A stretch of 64,000 bases of DNA from Symbiodinium natans (taxonomy: Eukaryota; Sar; Dinophyceae; Suessiales; Symbiodiniaceae): NCBI GenBank assembly GCA_905221605.1, contig CAJNDS010000326.1, positions 45,001-109,000 of the forward strand. The letters run 5' to 3'. The position numbers and the translations under genes are program-made. Below the pieces are notes generated by a model. That model did not search any database. It had not been told where the DNA came from and saw only the letters and a program-made list of their open reading frames with translations. Positions 20,647 to 31,052 of this stretch are shown piece by piece. Positions within the stretch are counted from its first letter, which is position 1. Each line of letters begins with the position of its first letter.

Positions 20647-20850
20647 TCAAAATTTTTGGCACTGAGCTGCAGAGCCAGTGCTGCACACACATCTTCCTGC
20701 ACATGCAATTGCAAATCGTCGTTGGCATACCAAGCAAGACAAGCATCAGAAACTTTTGGGCATCAAACCAAGACCAAACGGCACCCCGTTTTTCTTAGAG
20801 ACAATTTGGCAGCAAACGATAAAACACCATTCGCTCGCGAACAGTAAGCT
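20647..20850 (-). repeat. Split direct repeat alpha, 5' copy (204 bp)
   Basis: Identical to 12038-12241. It is the upstream end of the element on the minus strand and probably holds its promoter. Confidence 0.92.
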
Positions 20851-20922
20851 AGACATCCTTGCGTCAGACCAATGCTTTTAGAGACTTCTAGAAATACCGT
20901 TTCCTTCCACAAAGAGGACCTT

Positions 20923-23160
20923 TCAGGCCCTTCGTGGGTTAACAGCAAACCCTCGTTCGAGGCATCGTCGCTTGCGGAAACGCAGGTACCTCAAGGGGCA
21001 GCCTGAGCTACAAAGCGTAGACAAATGCGCAAAGACACGGACCTTTCCCTGCTTCAGGACTCTTAAGATCTCTTCAAGAACAAGAAAGGTGTTCTTACTC
21101 AGAAGATTGATTTCCCGAGTCACTCCGAAGTACGCTATGCCTTTCTCTCGAGCACACGCTCTCGCTATAGCACTCGACTCTTCGCAGCAAAGCTCCAGAA
21201 CGACAAGCGACACTGTTCCTCTAGCCACTGCCGTCGCGGCTTCCATCCAAGAGCTCGGAACCTCCAGCGGAGAGGACCTTACTGCGTTCGAAGATACTTC
21301 CTTAGTGGTATTGGGCTCATCTTTTACTTCTTCGACGTTTTCTTCGGAGATCGACGACCACGATTCTGGCTCGTTAATGAGGCCAGCGGCCTCACAAAGA
21401 CTGACCAAGTTCTCCGCAGTTGGGGACTTCGTTAGAGCATCTGCGGGGTTGAGCTTCCCCGGTATATACTCCAGCGTCAATCTTTCCTTGGCGACTACTT
21501 GTTGGAGAAAAGCCGCTCTCAACTCTATGTGGCGGACTTTCCTAAGGAGGGTACTCATTTGTGCTATGGACAGGGCGCTTTCAGAGTCCCCATACACGTG
21601 CAACTGATATCGGCCTTCCTCCGAATCAGAAGGCATTCCCTCCACCATCGTCTGCACCAACAGAGATATATACAATCCCTCTCTTGCGATTTCAGTCAGC
21701 GCTGCTAGCTCAGCTTCTGCCGATGACAGAGCTACGGTCGTCTGTTTCCTACTGAACGTCTTCAAGCAACAGTTGTTCCAGGTCACAATTCCACCACTCA
21801 CAGAGTTCAAACCCCAAGACGCGTCAACAAAACACGACACTGACTCCCGGTCCTCATCACGGGCTAAAAGCTCTCTACGTGAGGGGAACACTTGGACCTT
21901 ATGCGGTAAACCAGACACCCACCTCAGAACATCCCTCATACAAGCTTCGGCTGCGTCATTGGGGGCTGACTGGTGTCTTCCTAGAAAACCGCATACATAC
22001 TGCAAATCAGGTCTTGAAAGTGACGCCCAGGCTAGGCGTCCCAAGGTACGCCTATAGCGCTCGTGCGCCTCTGGCGTAAGAGGTGTGTCCTGTCCTTTCT
22101 TGATGAGGTCGGCATACCGCCGCTCTAATGGTGGAAGCTTCGGCGCCACCTTAGTGATTCCGTACTCCTCACAGCAAGACCTCAAGCACTTAGCGTCCAA
22201 GCCAAAGTATACGCAGGGCTCTCCGGTCTTCTTCCGGAAGATCCTACGTCCCAAGAAAGACACCTCACCTGGTTTTCCTTCCAAGAGCTCACCTGTTAGC
22301 TTAAGCTTGTAGCGTTTCTTCAGGTCTTCATACACCTTTCGAGCTTCGGCGGTGTTCTCGGCCCAAATCAACAGATCGTCAACATAAAAGAGGACAATCA
22401 CCAAACCATTCTTGGTTTTCTTGCGGAAGATTGTAGGGTCCAAGATCTGCTGGAATCCTTGGTTTCCCAAGTACGCCGACAGCTCCTTGTACCAAGAAAG
22501 CGGGGCACTTCGAAGCCCGTTCATGGCACGAAACAGTTTCAGGAAGACCCTTTCGCCAGTCTTTGCGTTTCCTATGTTACTCGGAAGCTGCACAAACTCC
22601 GGCCGCGCAATAGCGGCGTGCATGAAGGCTACCGAGACGTCACAGGACAGCACAGACCCTTTTCTACATAGAACAGAAAGTAGGAGCCGCAGCCCTTCCA
22701 GGCTGGTGGTAGGAGAATAAATCCCCTCAGCGAGCGTTGTGCCGCCCATAGCGGCAAAATCGCGGACAACAAGTCTAGAGCGGTAAAGACCAGGCTTCTT
22801 AACCGTATTGACCCAATGGCTCGACAGAACTCTTCTTCCGCTCTCTTTAGCAAGTCTGTACGCTTCTCGCTCGCTCACCGCTTCTCCTACGTTGAACGAC
22901 TCCAATTCTTCTAGTTCCAGTTTCATGGACAGATAGAGGAGTTTGGGATCTAACAGCTCACCAGAGGTCTCTGAAACAGCTTGCTGTGGGACCTGACAAC
23001 AGATTCTACTCCCTCCAAACTTAAGCTCAAAGGAAGACGCCGCTTGATTGCTCACGGCGCGGCAATCAGGTCCTTCGCCTAGCTTCTGAAGATAATGATC
23101 CGTCAACCAGTCTATTTCCATGTCCTCCATGTCGGGCGTCACCTCCGGCCTCCCAGTCAT
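20923..23160 (-). pseudogene. Copia reverse transcriptase-RNase H plus start of methyltransferase-like tail
   Basis: 745 codons from ATG 23160. RT: VNTVKKPGLYRSRLVVRDFA start, LSCDVSVAFMHA (D174), and FYVDDLLIW with the YVDD box at ~259-262. RNase H: CFVDASWG (D446), SSAEAEL (E482/E484), HVYGDSES (D525), then LEYIPGKLNPADALTK. Residues ~655-720 read VLELCCEESSAIARA then VFAHLSTLCSSGCP, a degenerate SAM-binding motif I and a motif-IV-like loop. The frame ends at 20923, but another frame stays open beside it (LTHEGPERSSLWKETVF, 20948-20851) and continues beyond the nested element, so the stop reflects a frameshift. The catalytic residues of RT and RNase H are intact. Confidence 0.85.
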
Positions 23161-23310
23161 GACCCTCAGATTTCCTCTTCTTTTGGAACAATGGGTTCCG
23201 CAGGCGGTTCAAACAGCAACGGCTTTTCTGGGTCCTGCGTATCAAGCACAAGAGGATTAGCTTTAGCTAACAGCTCCAACGTTGGGCTGTCGTACGTGGG
23301 TTCGTCCCGT

Positions 23311-26300
23311 TCAAAGATCCCTGACAGTCCCATACACACCTCCACCTCTAGGATGGACGGGGCCCAGATAGCTCACTCGAACCGTCTTGGCTCCCCGGAA
23401 CTTTTCTAGATGTCGTTTGGAACCGCCAACTTTAGCCTGCGCAGAACAGCCGAAGGGAAGCGTCCTAGTCCTTTGGACTATCTCCTCGTGCAACCTGTCT
23501 ATTGCTGTGGTACTATTGTTGCTGTCAAAGTTCCACAAGTTGAAACTGCGTGCGGCGTACAGCAAACAAGTCTGCCACAACATTCCACCTAAAGGTAACT
23601 GCCAAGCAGCGCCACCTTCTTCAGCAGGTCGTCGACGCTGTATCTCCGCCTCTAGGTCGAGCCATATCGACCAAAATCCCTGCTTCATCGCAGAGACCTG
23701 CCTTTCCACAGCACCTTTAGACTGCGGACGGTATCCTGGCACAACATCTACAATCGTAGGGTTCTCGCGCCTCTGCGCCGCGACCCTCTCGCACATGGAT
23801 ATCAGACCCTGTTCGTTATCGCACCGAAACGTTAAAGTCTTTTGGTGCAATCCAATTTCGCGGATAAACCGATCGATATTGAATAACAAGTTCGGGTCGT
23901 GTAATTCCATTGCGGGGATAGACATTGAGTACCAGGACGCAACATGTACGAGAAGAAGAACCCTCAGTTTCCCAAAATAATAGAAATCGACCCCAATGGT
24001 TTGATTCTCCTTCTGTAGCTGCCTCTTCAGTCTCCTGGCCGGGACTTTGCCTTTGCTAGAGCAGCAGCTTTCGCAGTTCACATCATAGGGAAAATGACCT
24101 CGGGATCGATGTACCTGAAGAGCATGGCTTCTCAGGGGAATCCTTTCTTCGATCTCCTCTCCTTGTGGAATTGGGGCTTCAGGAGGTTGTTCCGGGTTTT
24201 GTGGGGAACGATTCGGTTGGTTTGAGGAAGACGGTGGTTCACCACCATCGCGGTCCAAGATTAAGGGATCAGAGCCTGTGCCACTTCCTGGAAGGGGCAG
24301 CCCTCTGAGCATCCGCAGATGCCCAGTCACTGGCTGCTTTAAGCCTCCTTCCGGCACTCTCTCATCATTTCCCTTCAACACAAAGCATGCCACATCAAGA
24401 CAACATGCCAAAACATGCCAAACATGCCGCACGCAAGCTAACAACTTTAAGGTTTTGGGCTTTCCCTTAGTTGGGGCTTTCGGGCTTTTCCTACCAACCA
24501 GCAAGATCCGTTCTACGCAAACACGCTTGAAACATTTTCGGGTTCGAATACGAATCCAGCATCCTCCTTTTCGGGGTTTCAACTTCCACAATTTGGGATT
24601 TTCCTTTGGGGCTTTCCTAAGCACCTTGCATAGCCCTTTCCAAAAGGCCGAAACAACGACCCCAACCAAGGCACTGAAGATCAGAACGAGGAATCCCAGC
24701 GCGATGTCGATGACCACTCCTGGAATTTTAGCGGACCGCCTGGCGTGAAAGCGGAAAGGGGTTCTTTCTACTCGGGGCTTTGGACCTCCAAGTTCTCCTA
24801 GGGGTCCTACCTCTAGATGCCTTTTACCTTCTGGGGCCTCAAGGCTAATGTTCCCAAGCCAAAAGGTTTCCATGCAACAACAAGTCAAGCATGCCAAGCT
24901 CAAGCCACTCCATGCCAAGGTTCCATGCCACTCAAAATCAAGAACATGCACAAAACAAGGCACTGCCAATGGTTTTCTCGGCTTCAGGCTTTCGGGCAAA
25001 ATAGCAAGTCGGCCCTTTGTCTTTGACAAACAGCTTACAAGCCCGGAGGATCCGGGGGAAACGAACTGCTGGAGCCTCGAAGCTGGCTCTCCGAAACAGC
25101 TATCGTCTCTCTTACACTGGAGCTCTGGATTTGGTGGAATCCGTCGTGGGGACCTCGAGCGCCTTGGCGAAACTGACACTCGGCTTTCCGGCGTTGGAGG
25201 CACAGACCGTGGAGTAGGTGGCAAACCAACTTCTGAAGGATCCAGAAGCCTCCAGGCTTCGAAGTTGCTCTCTCCGGAAACCGACGCCGGAGGGCGCGGA
25301 GGCAGCCGAAAAGCTGGGATCGGCGGCGGCGTCGGGACCGCCAACGGTGGAACGAATGGAGGCTCCGGAGTTCCCACCGGCTCCCCCGGCACAATGTGGA
25401 GGTTCCAATAGTCGGCCCCCGTGATTTCCCGGGGCTCCGATGGCTTTCCACGAAGCTCGTTGAGGATACTCCGCCCCATCCATCCAAGGTCCTCGTACGA
25501 CCTGCTCAGGACCAACAAACCACCTGAGGAGGAAGACTCCGAATCGCTTCCACCATCCGGAGGTCGGGCTGCCGCCTTGGAGCGGGCAGCTTTCGTGGAC
25601 GCCCGATATTCCTCCAGGGAGTAATGCTCCTTGGCCTCGTTCTTGATCACATTTCCAATCACTTCCCAGATGCATTTCTGTATCCACATCGGAGTGTTTT
25701 CCGACGTCACCCTTTCCGCATGGCCAATGTCGTACTTCTCGTTGTGCTCCTGGTACAAGTTCACCAACCCAAGGAGGTGCAAGGCAAAGTTGTGGCCTTG
25801 CTGAAGGTGGTACGACATCGGAAGCAACTTGGGGTGCACGGACTTGTTGGAGATCAAAGATTCCCCAAGTTGATTCACAACGAGGGTAATGACCTTCAAG
25901 CTGCATCCAAAATCCACGGCAGAAGCAGCCTGGGTAAGTTGGGAAAGGATCTGCTCGTGGTGGTCCTCCAACTCGGTGGTCATACATCCCACCGAGGTCA
26001 TCTCGATCGGTCGTTCGGGTTGTTCCAAAGGAGGTTCGCGAAGCAACCACCTGAGCTCTTGTTCCTTTTGAGGGAGACAACCATGAGCCCAGGGTACATC
26101 CTCGGTGGATCCATACGGACAGAAAATGACTTCTCCATCCTCCACAGGAAGAGCAGGCACTGCACTTCCAACCACCATTTCCTCCAAGTATCCCGGCACG
26201 GTCATAGCCTTGCTCAAGAGATTCAAGGCTCGCCAATCAAATCCCTGCACGATGGGATAGGCTGCTGTTCCTTCTTGTGCCACCAGTAAGTCCAGCTCTG

Positions 26301-27546
26301 ACCTTGTTCTGCATATAGCTCTTCTTGTCGCCGCACAAAAGTGCGTACTCGAGAGTGGCTGGCCCAATCGCCCCACGAGTCCTCCTCCAAATCGATACGC
26401 CGTGTAGGAATAAGAGGAAATTGCTCCTCCATCGAGGGCAACATTCGAGAGCGGGCAGCCAGAGCAATTGACATGTGGATGCCTTCTTTGCTCTCTCCAT
26501 GACGCTGCTCTTCTTCGGCAGCTTCCATCCTTGCCCTTTCTCCCTCCTCGATACCTTCTTGTTCTAGCCTTTCGGCTTCTGCAAGATGATGGTAGAACTC
26601 CGGTGTTGGTGACCGAGCTGGCGTAGGAGAACGCGCAAACTGTTGAGGAGCGTCGTCCACCGAGGCAACACGCGCCCCCATGATCTCTACCAAGGGACAA
26701 TTGGGACAGTCCAAAATACTGTTCGGCCAAAGCTTGCTCCGTTCGTTCAAAATCAACAAGTGCAAAACACCATGCCGAAAAACATGCCGCACCACATGCC
26801 AATAAACATGCCACAAAACATGCCAATAAACATGCCACAAAACATGCCACAAAACATGCCACAGGCCTTTCAACAGGCTTCCTAATGAGTTGAGGGGTTC
26901 GTTTGGGCTGTTCTTTGGGCACTTCTTTGGGCATTTCGGGCAATTTAAGGGTGTTCTCAGGCACTTTCGGGGTGCTTTTGGTGCATTCTTGAGGCACTTC
27001 AGGGACCACTTTCGGGGATACTTCGGCTCTAAGCCCTCGCAACAAGAAAGCAAACGGCGTCTCAAGCAAAGCATGCCGGCAATCACCGCTCTCTCTTCCT
27101 TGTGGCTTCTCGACTTCCGCCTTCTTTCCTCCTGTCGTCGCTTTCTTGAGGATGCTCGGTCCTGGCTGTGGCTTAACAACAGAGTCCTGCAGGCAGGTAA
27201 TCGCGTCTATTTCCATGTCCGAGCCCGAAGGCTGGCGTGGAGAACGACCTTTCCCCGCTTTCTGGCGGCGACCCCCGCTCAAAGCCCACCAAGCCCGATT
27301 AGCGGATACGAGTTTCACGTTGCGTTTGCCTTTGTACAACCTAGACCCGGTTTTGTAGAGATACGTTCTCCAGCCTTTCTCCACCGCCGCCCAGGGACTA
27401 ATGGCGTTAAACGTAACTTCCGCAACGAGAACCTCCGTCAAAAGAAGGCTACAATCACCGAAGACGACCTCTAAGTCGACGACGCCTGATACGGGGATCT
27501 TCCCTCCTGAAGCGTTGTACAGAGTGACCTCTCTCTCATGACTCAT
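23311..27546 (-). pseudogene. Copia protease remainder, long insert, and integrase
   Basis: 1411-codon open frame from ATG 27546. The first ~100 residues complete the protease fold begun in the Gag frame. The last ~300 are the integrase: zinc-binding HRSRGHF...CESC, catalytic GVDFYYFG, RCDNEQG and KGAVERQ (D, D, E). Between them lies ~950 residues of unusual sequence, including a VACF/LLACF run from a DNA microrepeat, Pro-rich stretches, and (25.1-26.2 kb) a segment resembling genuine protein (ILSQLTQAASAVDFG, YHLQQGHNFALHLLGLVN). A second frame at 26223-26700 also looks protein-like (EERARMEAAEEEQ-type, TRRIDLEEDSWGDWAS), so frames switch within the insert. The end at 23311 is a premature stop; the adjoining ~150 nt are coding in another frame. 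Confidence 0.7.
26755..26882. repeat. ACATGCC microrepeat
   Basis: About ten units of AACATGCC(A/G)(C/A/T)(A)AA. A smaller related cluster (GCATGCCACATC..., AACATGCCAAAACATGCC) occurs at 24383-24435. Translated, it gives the repetitive WHVLWHVYWHV or ACFVACLLACF strings, which I regard as non-functional. Confidence 0.7.
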
Positions 27547-29332
27547 GAGTCTTCACCACCCTGAATCCGCTGAGGTGTTCCGAGGAAACCACGTGACACG
27601 TGGCTCCAGAATCCACTAACCAGACGTCTCTCGGTTCTAGCTGGAAGCTGGCGCAGATGCGCTCTACATCCCCTGCAGTCAAAGAATTGCTAACAGGTCC
27701 CAATCGTTGCTTGTCGAGTGAAAAACCTACCCTACGCTCATGCGACTCAGAAAGGCTCAGTTCAGGACTTCGTTGGGCAAAACGCATCGCCATCACACTC
27801 TGTGTCGGCTCTGCTTCCGCCTCGGACTCTGGTTCTCCCATAGCCCGGGCGCGGTTTTTCTTCTTCTGCTTCTTTCCTTTGCCCTTTCCTTCGCCCTTCT
27901 TTCCTTTTGCACCCTTGTCTCCCTTGGAGGTGGGCTTTCCTTTCGGCGTTGGAGAGCGAGGAGCTCCCTTCGGAGTGGGGGACCTTTGTCCTTTGGGGCC
28001 TCCAGTGCCCTTTCCACTCTTCGACTCTCCCTTGCCGCCTTTCTCACCAGCCTCACGCTGTCGAGACCAACAATCCTTTGCCACATGACCATGCTTGCCG
28101 CAATGGTCGCAAAGCTTGCCGTCCATTCCACGGTTCGCTGCAGTCGGCACGTCGCACATCCTCAGCTGTTCTTCGAAGTACTTGAGGCTCTTCGTGAGCT
28201 CACTCCAGCTGTTGGCGTTGCCGTGCAGCGCCACGTACTGTCTCGCCGGATGCGAAACGGCCTGTAGCAGGATGGAACAGCGATCTGCTTCGGAGAGCTT
28301 CAACTCGGGGAAGTTGCTCAACTTGATCTCCGCCTTGGCGATTTCGTCCTCCAAGTGTCTGATGATGTCCATGGGCTTCTTGAGCCCCGAACATTGTGCA
28401 TGCAACTTCATGCAACCGTCTCTCACGTAGACGGCTTCCATTCGAGACACAATGGAGTAGTTGAGGTGCAGGGTGCGAACTGCCTCGTAGCCGGTAGCAG
28501 ACATGCTCTGCCTTTTGCTACAGCTTCGAAGCAACTCCAAACCACGCTCCCACTTCGCCAAGCTCTGCGACAGCAGGTAAAACAACTTCGCCGACCGAGC
28601 TGCAGTGTCAGGAGGCAAAAGGTCCTGTCGGATCTCGTCCTTGACGCCAACGCAGAGACGAATCTCGTTCACGTAGGCTTCGTCCTGCAGGGCCAACCAA
28701 GAGCTCAGCGTCTCCAGGAAGCTGTGCCAAGCTTCAATCTCCCGCATGCGGTCTCTACCCATCTCTTGGTGGGCTATAACCGGCAACTGCGGAAGATACT
28801 TGTCGGCACGGTTGGAAACGTACCCTCCAGTTGAACTCCCAGCTTCCTTGGGCACCGAAGGTGGAGTATAGCTAGGGACACCGGTTCCTGCAGCAGACGT
28901 TGCTGCCACAAGAGGGGCAGATGCCGATTTCTTCTCGGCCTTTGCTTTGGCTTCGGCAGCCGCAGCTTCTGCCTCATCTCTTCTCTTCTCCTCACTGTCC
29001 ATGCGACGAAGCATGGTCGCCACAAGTTGCTGGTTCTGCTCCAACTGTCGACGGTACTGCTCCATCAACGCTTCCTGGTTTCTCTGCTGGTGCTGCATCA
29101 TCCGCAGCATCTCAACCACCAAGCTTTCTCCCACAGCACCTACACCAGATGCACCGGCAGGCTGAGAACTTGCAGCTGGTGTTGCAGACGGAACTCCTTG
29201 GGTTCCAAACAGCAAAGCCTCCTCCTCGGGTGTGTTGTCAGGGACTGGGACTTGCTCAGGAGGCAACGCCCCGTGCACTGGAGAACCCTGTGGGCTTCCA
29301 TGCACACTTCCGCCTTGCTCTGGAGTCGCCAT
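27536..29332 (-). CDS. Copia Gag with zinc knuckle and start of protease
   Basis: 598 codons from ATG 29332. The N-terminus is Pro/Gln-rich, then a coiled-coil (MMQHQQRNQEALMEQYRRQL), then a helical capsid-like region (~175-400). A CCHC zinc knuckle CDHCGKHGHVAKDC (C408-C421) is followed by Lys/Gly-rich linkers. The protease active site WLVDSGATCHVV (D574) lies near the end. The frame stops after VVKTHES because of an adjacent TCATGAG doublet; one extra copy (7 bp) explains the shift to the next frame at 27546. Gag binds and packages the element RNA; the aspartic protease matures the polyprotein. Confidence 0.8.
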   Translation of the reverse strand: MATPEQGGSVHGSPQGSPVHGALPPEQVPVPDNTPEEEALLFGTQGVPSATPAASSQPAGASGVGAVGESLVVEMLRMMQHQQRNQEALMEQYRRQLEQNQQLVATMLRRMDSEEKRRDEAEAAAAEAKAKAEKKSASAPLVAATSAAGTGVPSYTPPSVPKEAGSSTGGYVSNRADKYLPQLPVIAHQEMGRDRMREIEAWHSFLETLSSWLALQDEAYVNEIRLCVGVKDEIRQDLLPPDTAARSAKLFYLLSQSLAKWERGLELLRSCSKRQSMSATGYEAVRTLHLNYSIVSRMEAVYVRDGCMKLHAQCSGLKKPMDIIRHLEDEIAKAEIKLSNFPELKLSEADRCSILLQAVSHPARQYVALHGNANSWSELTKSLKYFEEQLRMCDVPTAANRGMDGKLCDHCGKHGHVAKDCWSRQREAGEKGGKGESKSGKGTGGPKGQRSPTPKGAPRSPTPKGKPTSKGDKGAKGKKGEGKGKGKKQKKKNRARAMGEPESEAEAEPTQSVMAMRFAQRSPELSLSESHERRVGFSLDKQRLGPVSNSLTAGDVERICASFQLEPRDVWLVDSGATCHVVSSEHLSGFRVVKTHES

Positions 29333-29370
29333 GTGAGGTACTTAACACAGGCGCTGGGGTTACTCTCAGT

Positions 29371-29382
29371 GCTTCGCTACCA
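29371..29382 (-). promoter_or_regulatory. Primer-binding site of the decayed copia element
   Basis: Minus-strand TGGTAGCGAAGC, complementary to the 3' end expected of an initiator methionine tRNA (copia PBSs typically start TGGTA). It lies just downstream of LTR-like DNA ending TTTTCACA and ~40 bases upstream of the Gag ATG. Confidence 0.65.
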
Positions 29383-29770
29383 TGTGAAAAGCAGAGCTCG
29401 CGCAGCAGTTTCTTTTTCACTTTGCACTTGAGCCAAACAAAGTGTTCAGCAAGCTTCAGTTCTTGCAGCAAGCTCTCTCCAAGAGCTAAGGGCTCCAAAA
29501 GCCACGAATTCCATCTCAACTTGTTCTACAAGAAGGTAAAGCAAAAGAACAATGCAACTGCTTTGGTCTACACCTCGGGGACTTCAGGTCACTTCCGAAC
29601 AGCGAAGCTTCAGAGTCCACTCTTCCATCCTGCACGTCCAACGAACGAAGTGGCGGAACGGAGATTTGCAACAAGACAGAACCTCAGAGTTCTGACACGT
29701 GTAAAAAACGCAGAGCTCTTTTTTCACTCCACGCTGAAGCCAAGGTGTTCGGCAAGTCTCTTGCAGAGAT
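29383..29770 (-). repeat. LTR-like DNA of the decayed copia element, with an internal degenerate duplicate
   Basis: Two related blocks on the minus strand: TTGCTGAACACTTTG...TTTGGCTCAAG...GTGAAAAAGA...GAGCTCTGC (29383-29460) and a divergent copy TTGCCGAACACCTTGG...GTGAAAAAAGAGCTCTGC at about 29690-29755. The first copy carries an 11-nt match to the dinoflagellate spliced leader (29427-29437). The outer LTR boundary is not found. Confidence 0.5.
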
Positions 29771-30678
29771 GAAGGTGTACAAATTAAGATGAAAGTGAAG
29801 CTGCGCTGACCCAACAACACAAGACATGTGTTGTAGTTAACCCAAACATGCTTTAGGAACTTTGGCAAAACCAAACATGCTCATGCCAAGTCATGCAGAG
29901 GAAAAACTCTCATGCTTCTCTCTGCATGGTCGAACACCACATAGCACCAACTGGACAAACGTGAATTTTTGCACATAAAGCTCAAGGTAAACTCTTAAGC
30001 TTTGCCTTGCAGTTTGCCAGATAAACCCAGCCGGCATATTGTTTACCGCTCTGCTCCAAATGCAACATGTTGTTTTTCTGGGCGGGCAACTTTAGATGAC
30101 AAAAGTAACACTAGCAGGCACTGCTTTCAATCTCTTTGTAGCATCAAAACTGTTGTTGCACCAGCTTATCTTCTCAAAAACCTGTACAGAGAACCCTGGC
30201 TGCAAATACGTTAACTTGTTCAGATACTGAGCACCAAGTCAGACTGCCCTGCAAAGCATCCAGAGATGCACACTCTAGGTATTTATCCAAATTGCAATTC
30301 TGCTTCTTAACACCACACAAGTTACACAGACGCCTTTTTCTCCGACCATCGCTTTGAGTAACCTTGTGGGTTCCGTGCCGTGGCTTACGATCATCAAAGG
30401 CGGAGCTGCTGTTGAAACACCTGTGACTGCTTTGCAGCGGTTCCATCTGAACATGGACCTGCTTTTCAGTCAATGCTTGCCAGGCTTTAATCTCGACAGC
30501 CGTGGTCTGCACTGGCCCCGGTGAGAATTTTTTTCAGGCTTTGTCACGTTGCAGCCGCTCTTAAACCGGCCAGAAAGACGCTGCAACTTCTGCCACTGTT
30601 CTCGATGGCTGCAGCGTGAAGGTTAAGTAATGTGGTGGAGACACCGACCTGAGGTTACTTTGTTGTTATGGCGTTGTT
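29771..30678. other. No gene recognised
   Basis: AT-richer than its surroundings; short open frames only. A minus-strand frame at 30174-30512 has a Cys cluster (LCNLCGVKKQNC) but no known domain. It is probably relic LTR or spacer DNA between two elements. Confidence 0.4.
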
Positions 30679-31052
30679 CGTGAAAAACCGAAGGTCCCTC
30701 TGGTACCTTTTCCCTTGAAAGCACGAACCCTGACCTCTCACACAAGTGCGGACAGCTCTCTCTTTTTCACAGTCAGAGCCACTTGAGCCAAAAGTCACGA
30801 AGTGTACAAACTAAACGAATTCTCTCTTGTGAGCTTAAACTCAGCTTCAGAACGAAGTTCCTACACACTGCACACTCACTTTAAATAGCGTATTGGGCAA
30901 AAACACACTCGTATGATTTCCTTGGAAATCAACGAGGCATAAACCATCGAGGATGGGATCACACGGATTCCCAATCACTCCGAAGCAAAACAAACCTATA
31001 CAAGCTGATCCAAAACATGACAAAAACATCAATGATCAGCCACAATCTTCCA
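30679..31052 (-). repeat. 3' LTR of the deleted copia derivative
   Basis: Preceded on the minus strand by the polypurine tract ATGCGGGGGG. Spliced-leader-like 12-mer at 30782-30793. It matches the full-length LTRs closely. Confidence 0.9.

Larger units (their letters stand above)
11716..20850 (-). mobile_element. Tyrosine-recombinase (DIRS/PAT/Ngaro-like) retrotransposon with split direct repeats
   Basis: 9135 bp. Read on the minus strand: repeat alpha (20850-20647), small ORF, tyrosine recombinase, Gag-like ORF, UGA, Pol (dioxygenase-like, methyltransferase-like, RT, RNase H), repeat beta (12448-12240), alpha again (12241-12038), a 113-bp spacer, beta again (11924-11716). The alpha-body-beta-alpha-beta layout is the split-direct-repeat structure of PAT/Ngaro-type elements, which integrate through a circular intermediate and a recombinase rather than a DDE integrase, without target-site duplication. 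Copies of each repeat are identical, so insertion is recent. I found no disabling mutation. It sits inside the decayed copia element. Confidence 0.9.
11489..29500 (-). mobile_element. Decayed Ty1/copia element interrupted by a nested element
   Basis: Minus-strand order: LTR-like DNA and primer-binding site (29371-29382), Gag with zinc knuckle and protease (29332-27536), long insert and integrase (27546-23311), RT and RNase H (23160-20923), methyltransferase-like tail continuing on the far side of the nested element (20948-20851, then 11715-11489). The order PR-IN-RT-RH is diagnostic of copia. At least three frame disruptions show that it is no longer autonomous. LTR limits are not resolved. 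Confidence 0.8.

Noticed and set aside
26223-27179. Treating the WHVLWHV-containing frame as a separate gene
   Set aside because: Its central part is an ACATGCC microrepeat. Only its C-terminal half looks protein-like, and that is better explained as part of the decayed copia insert.
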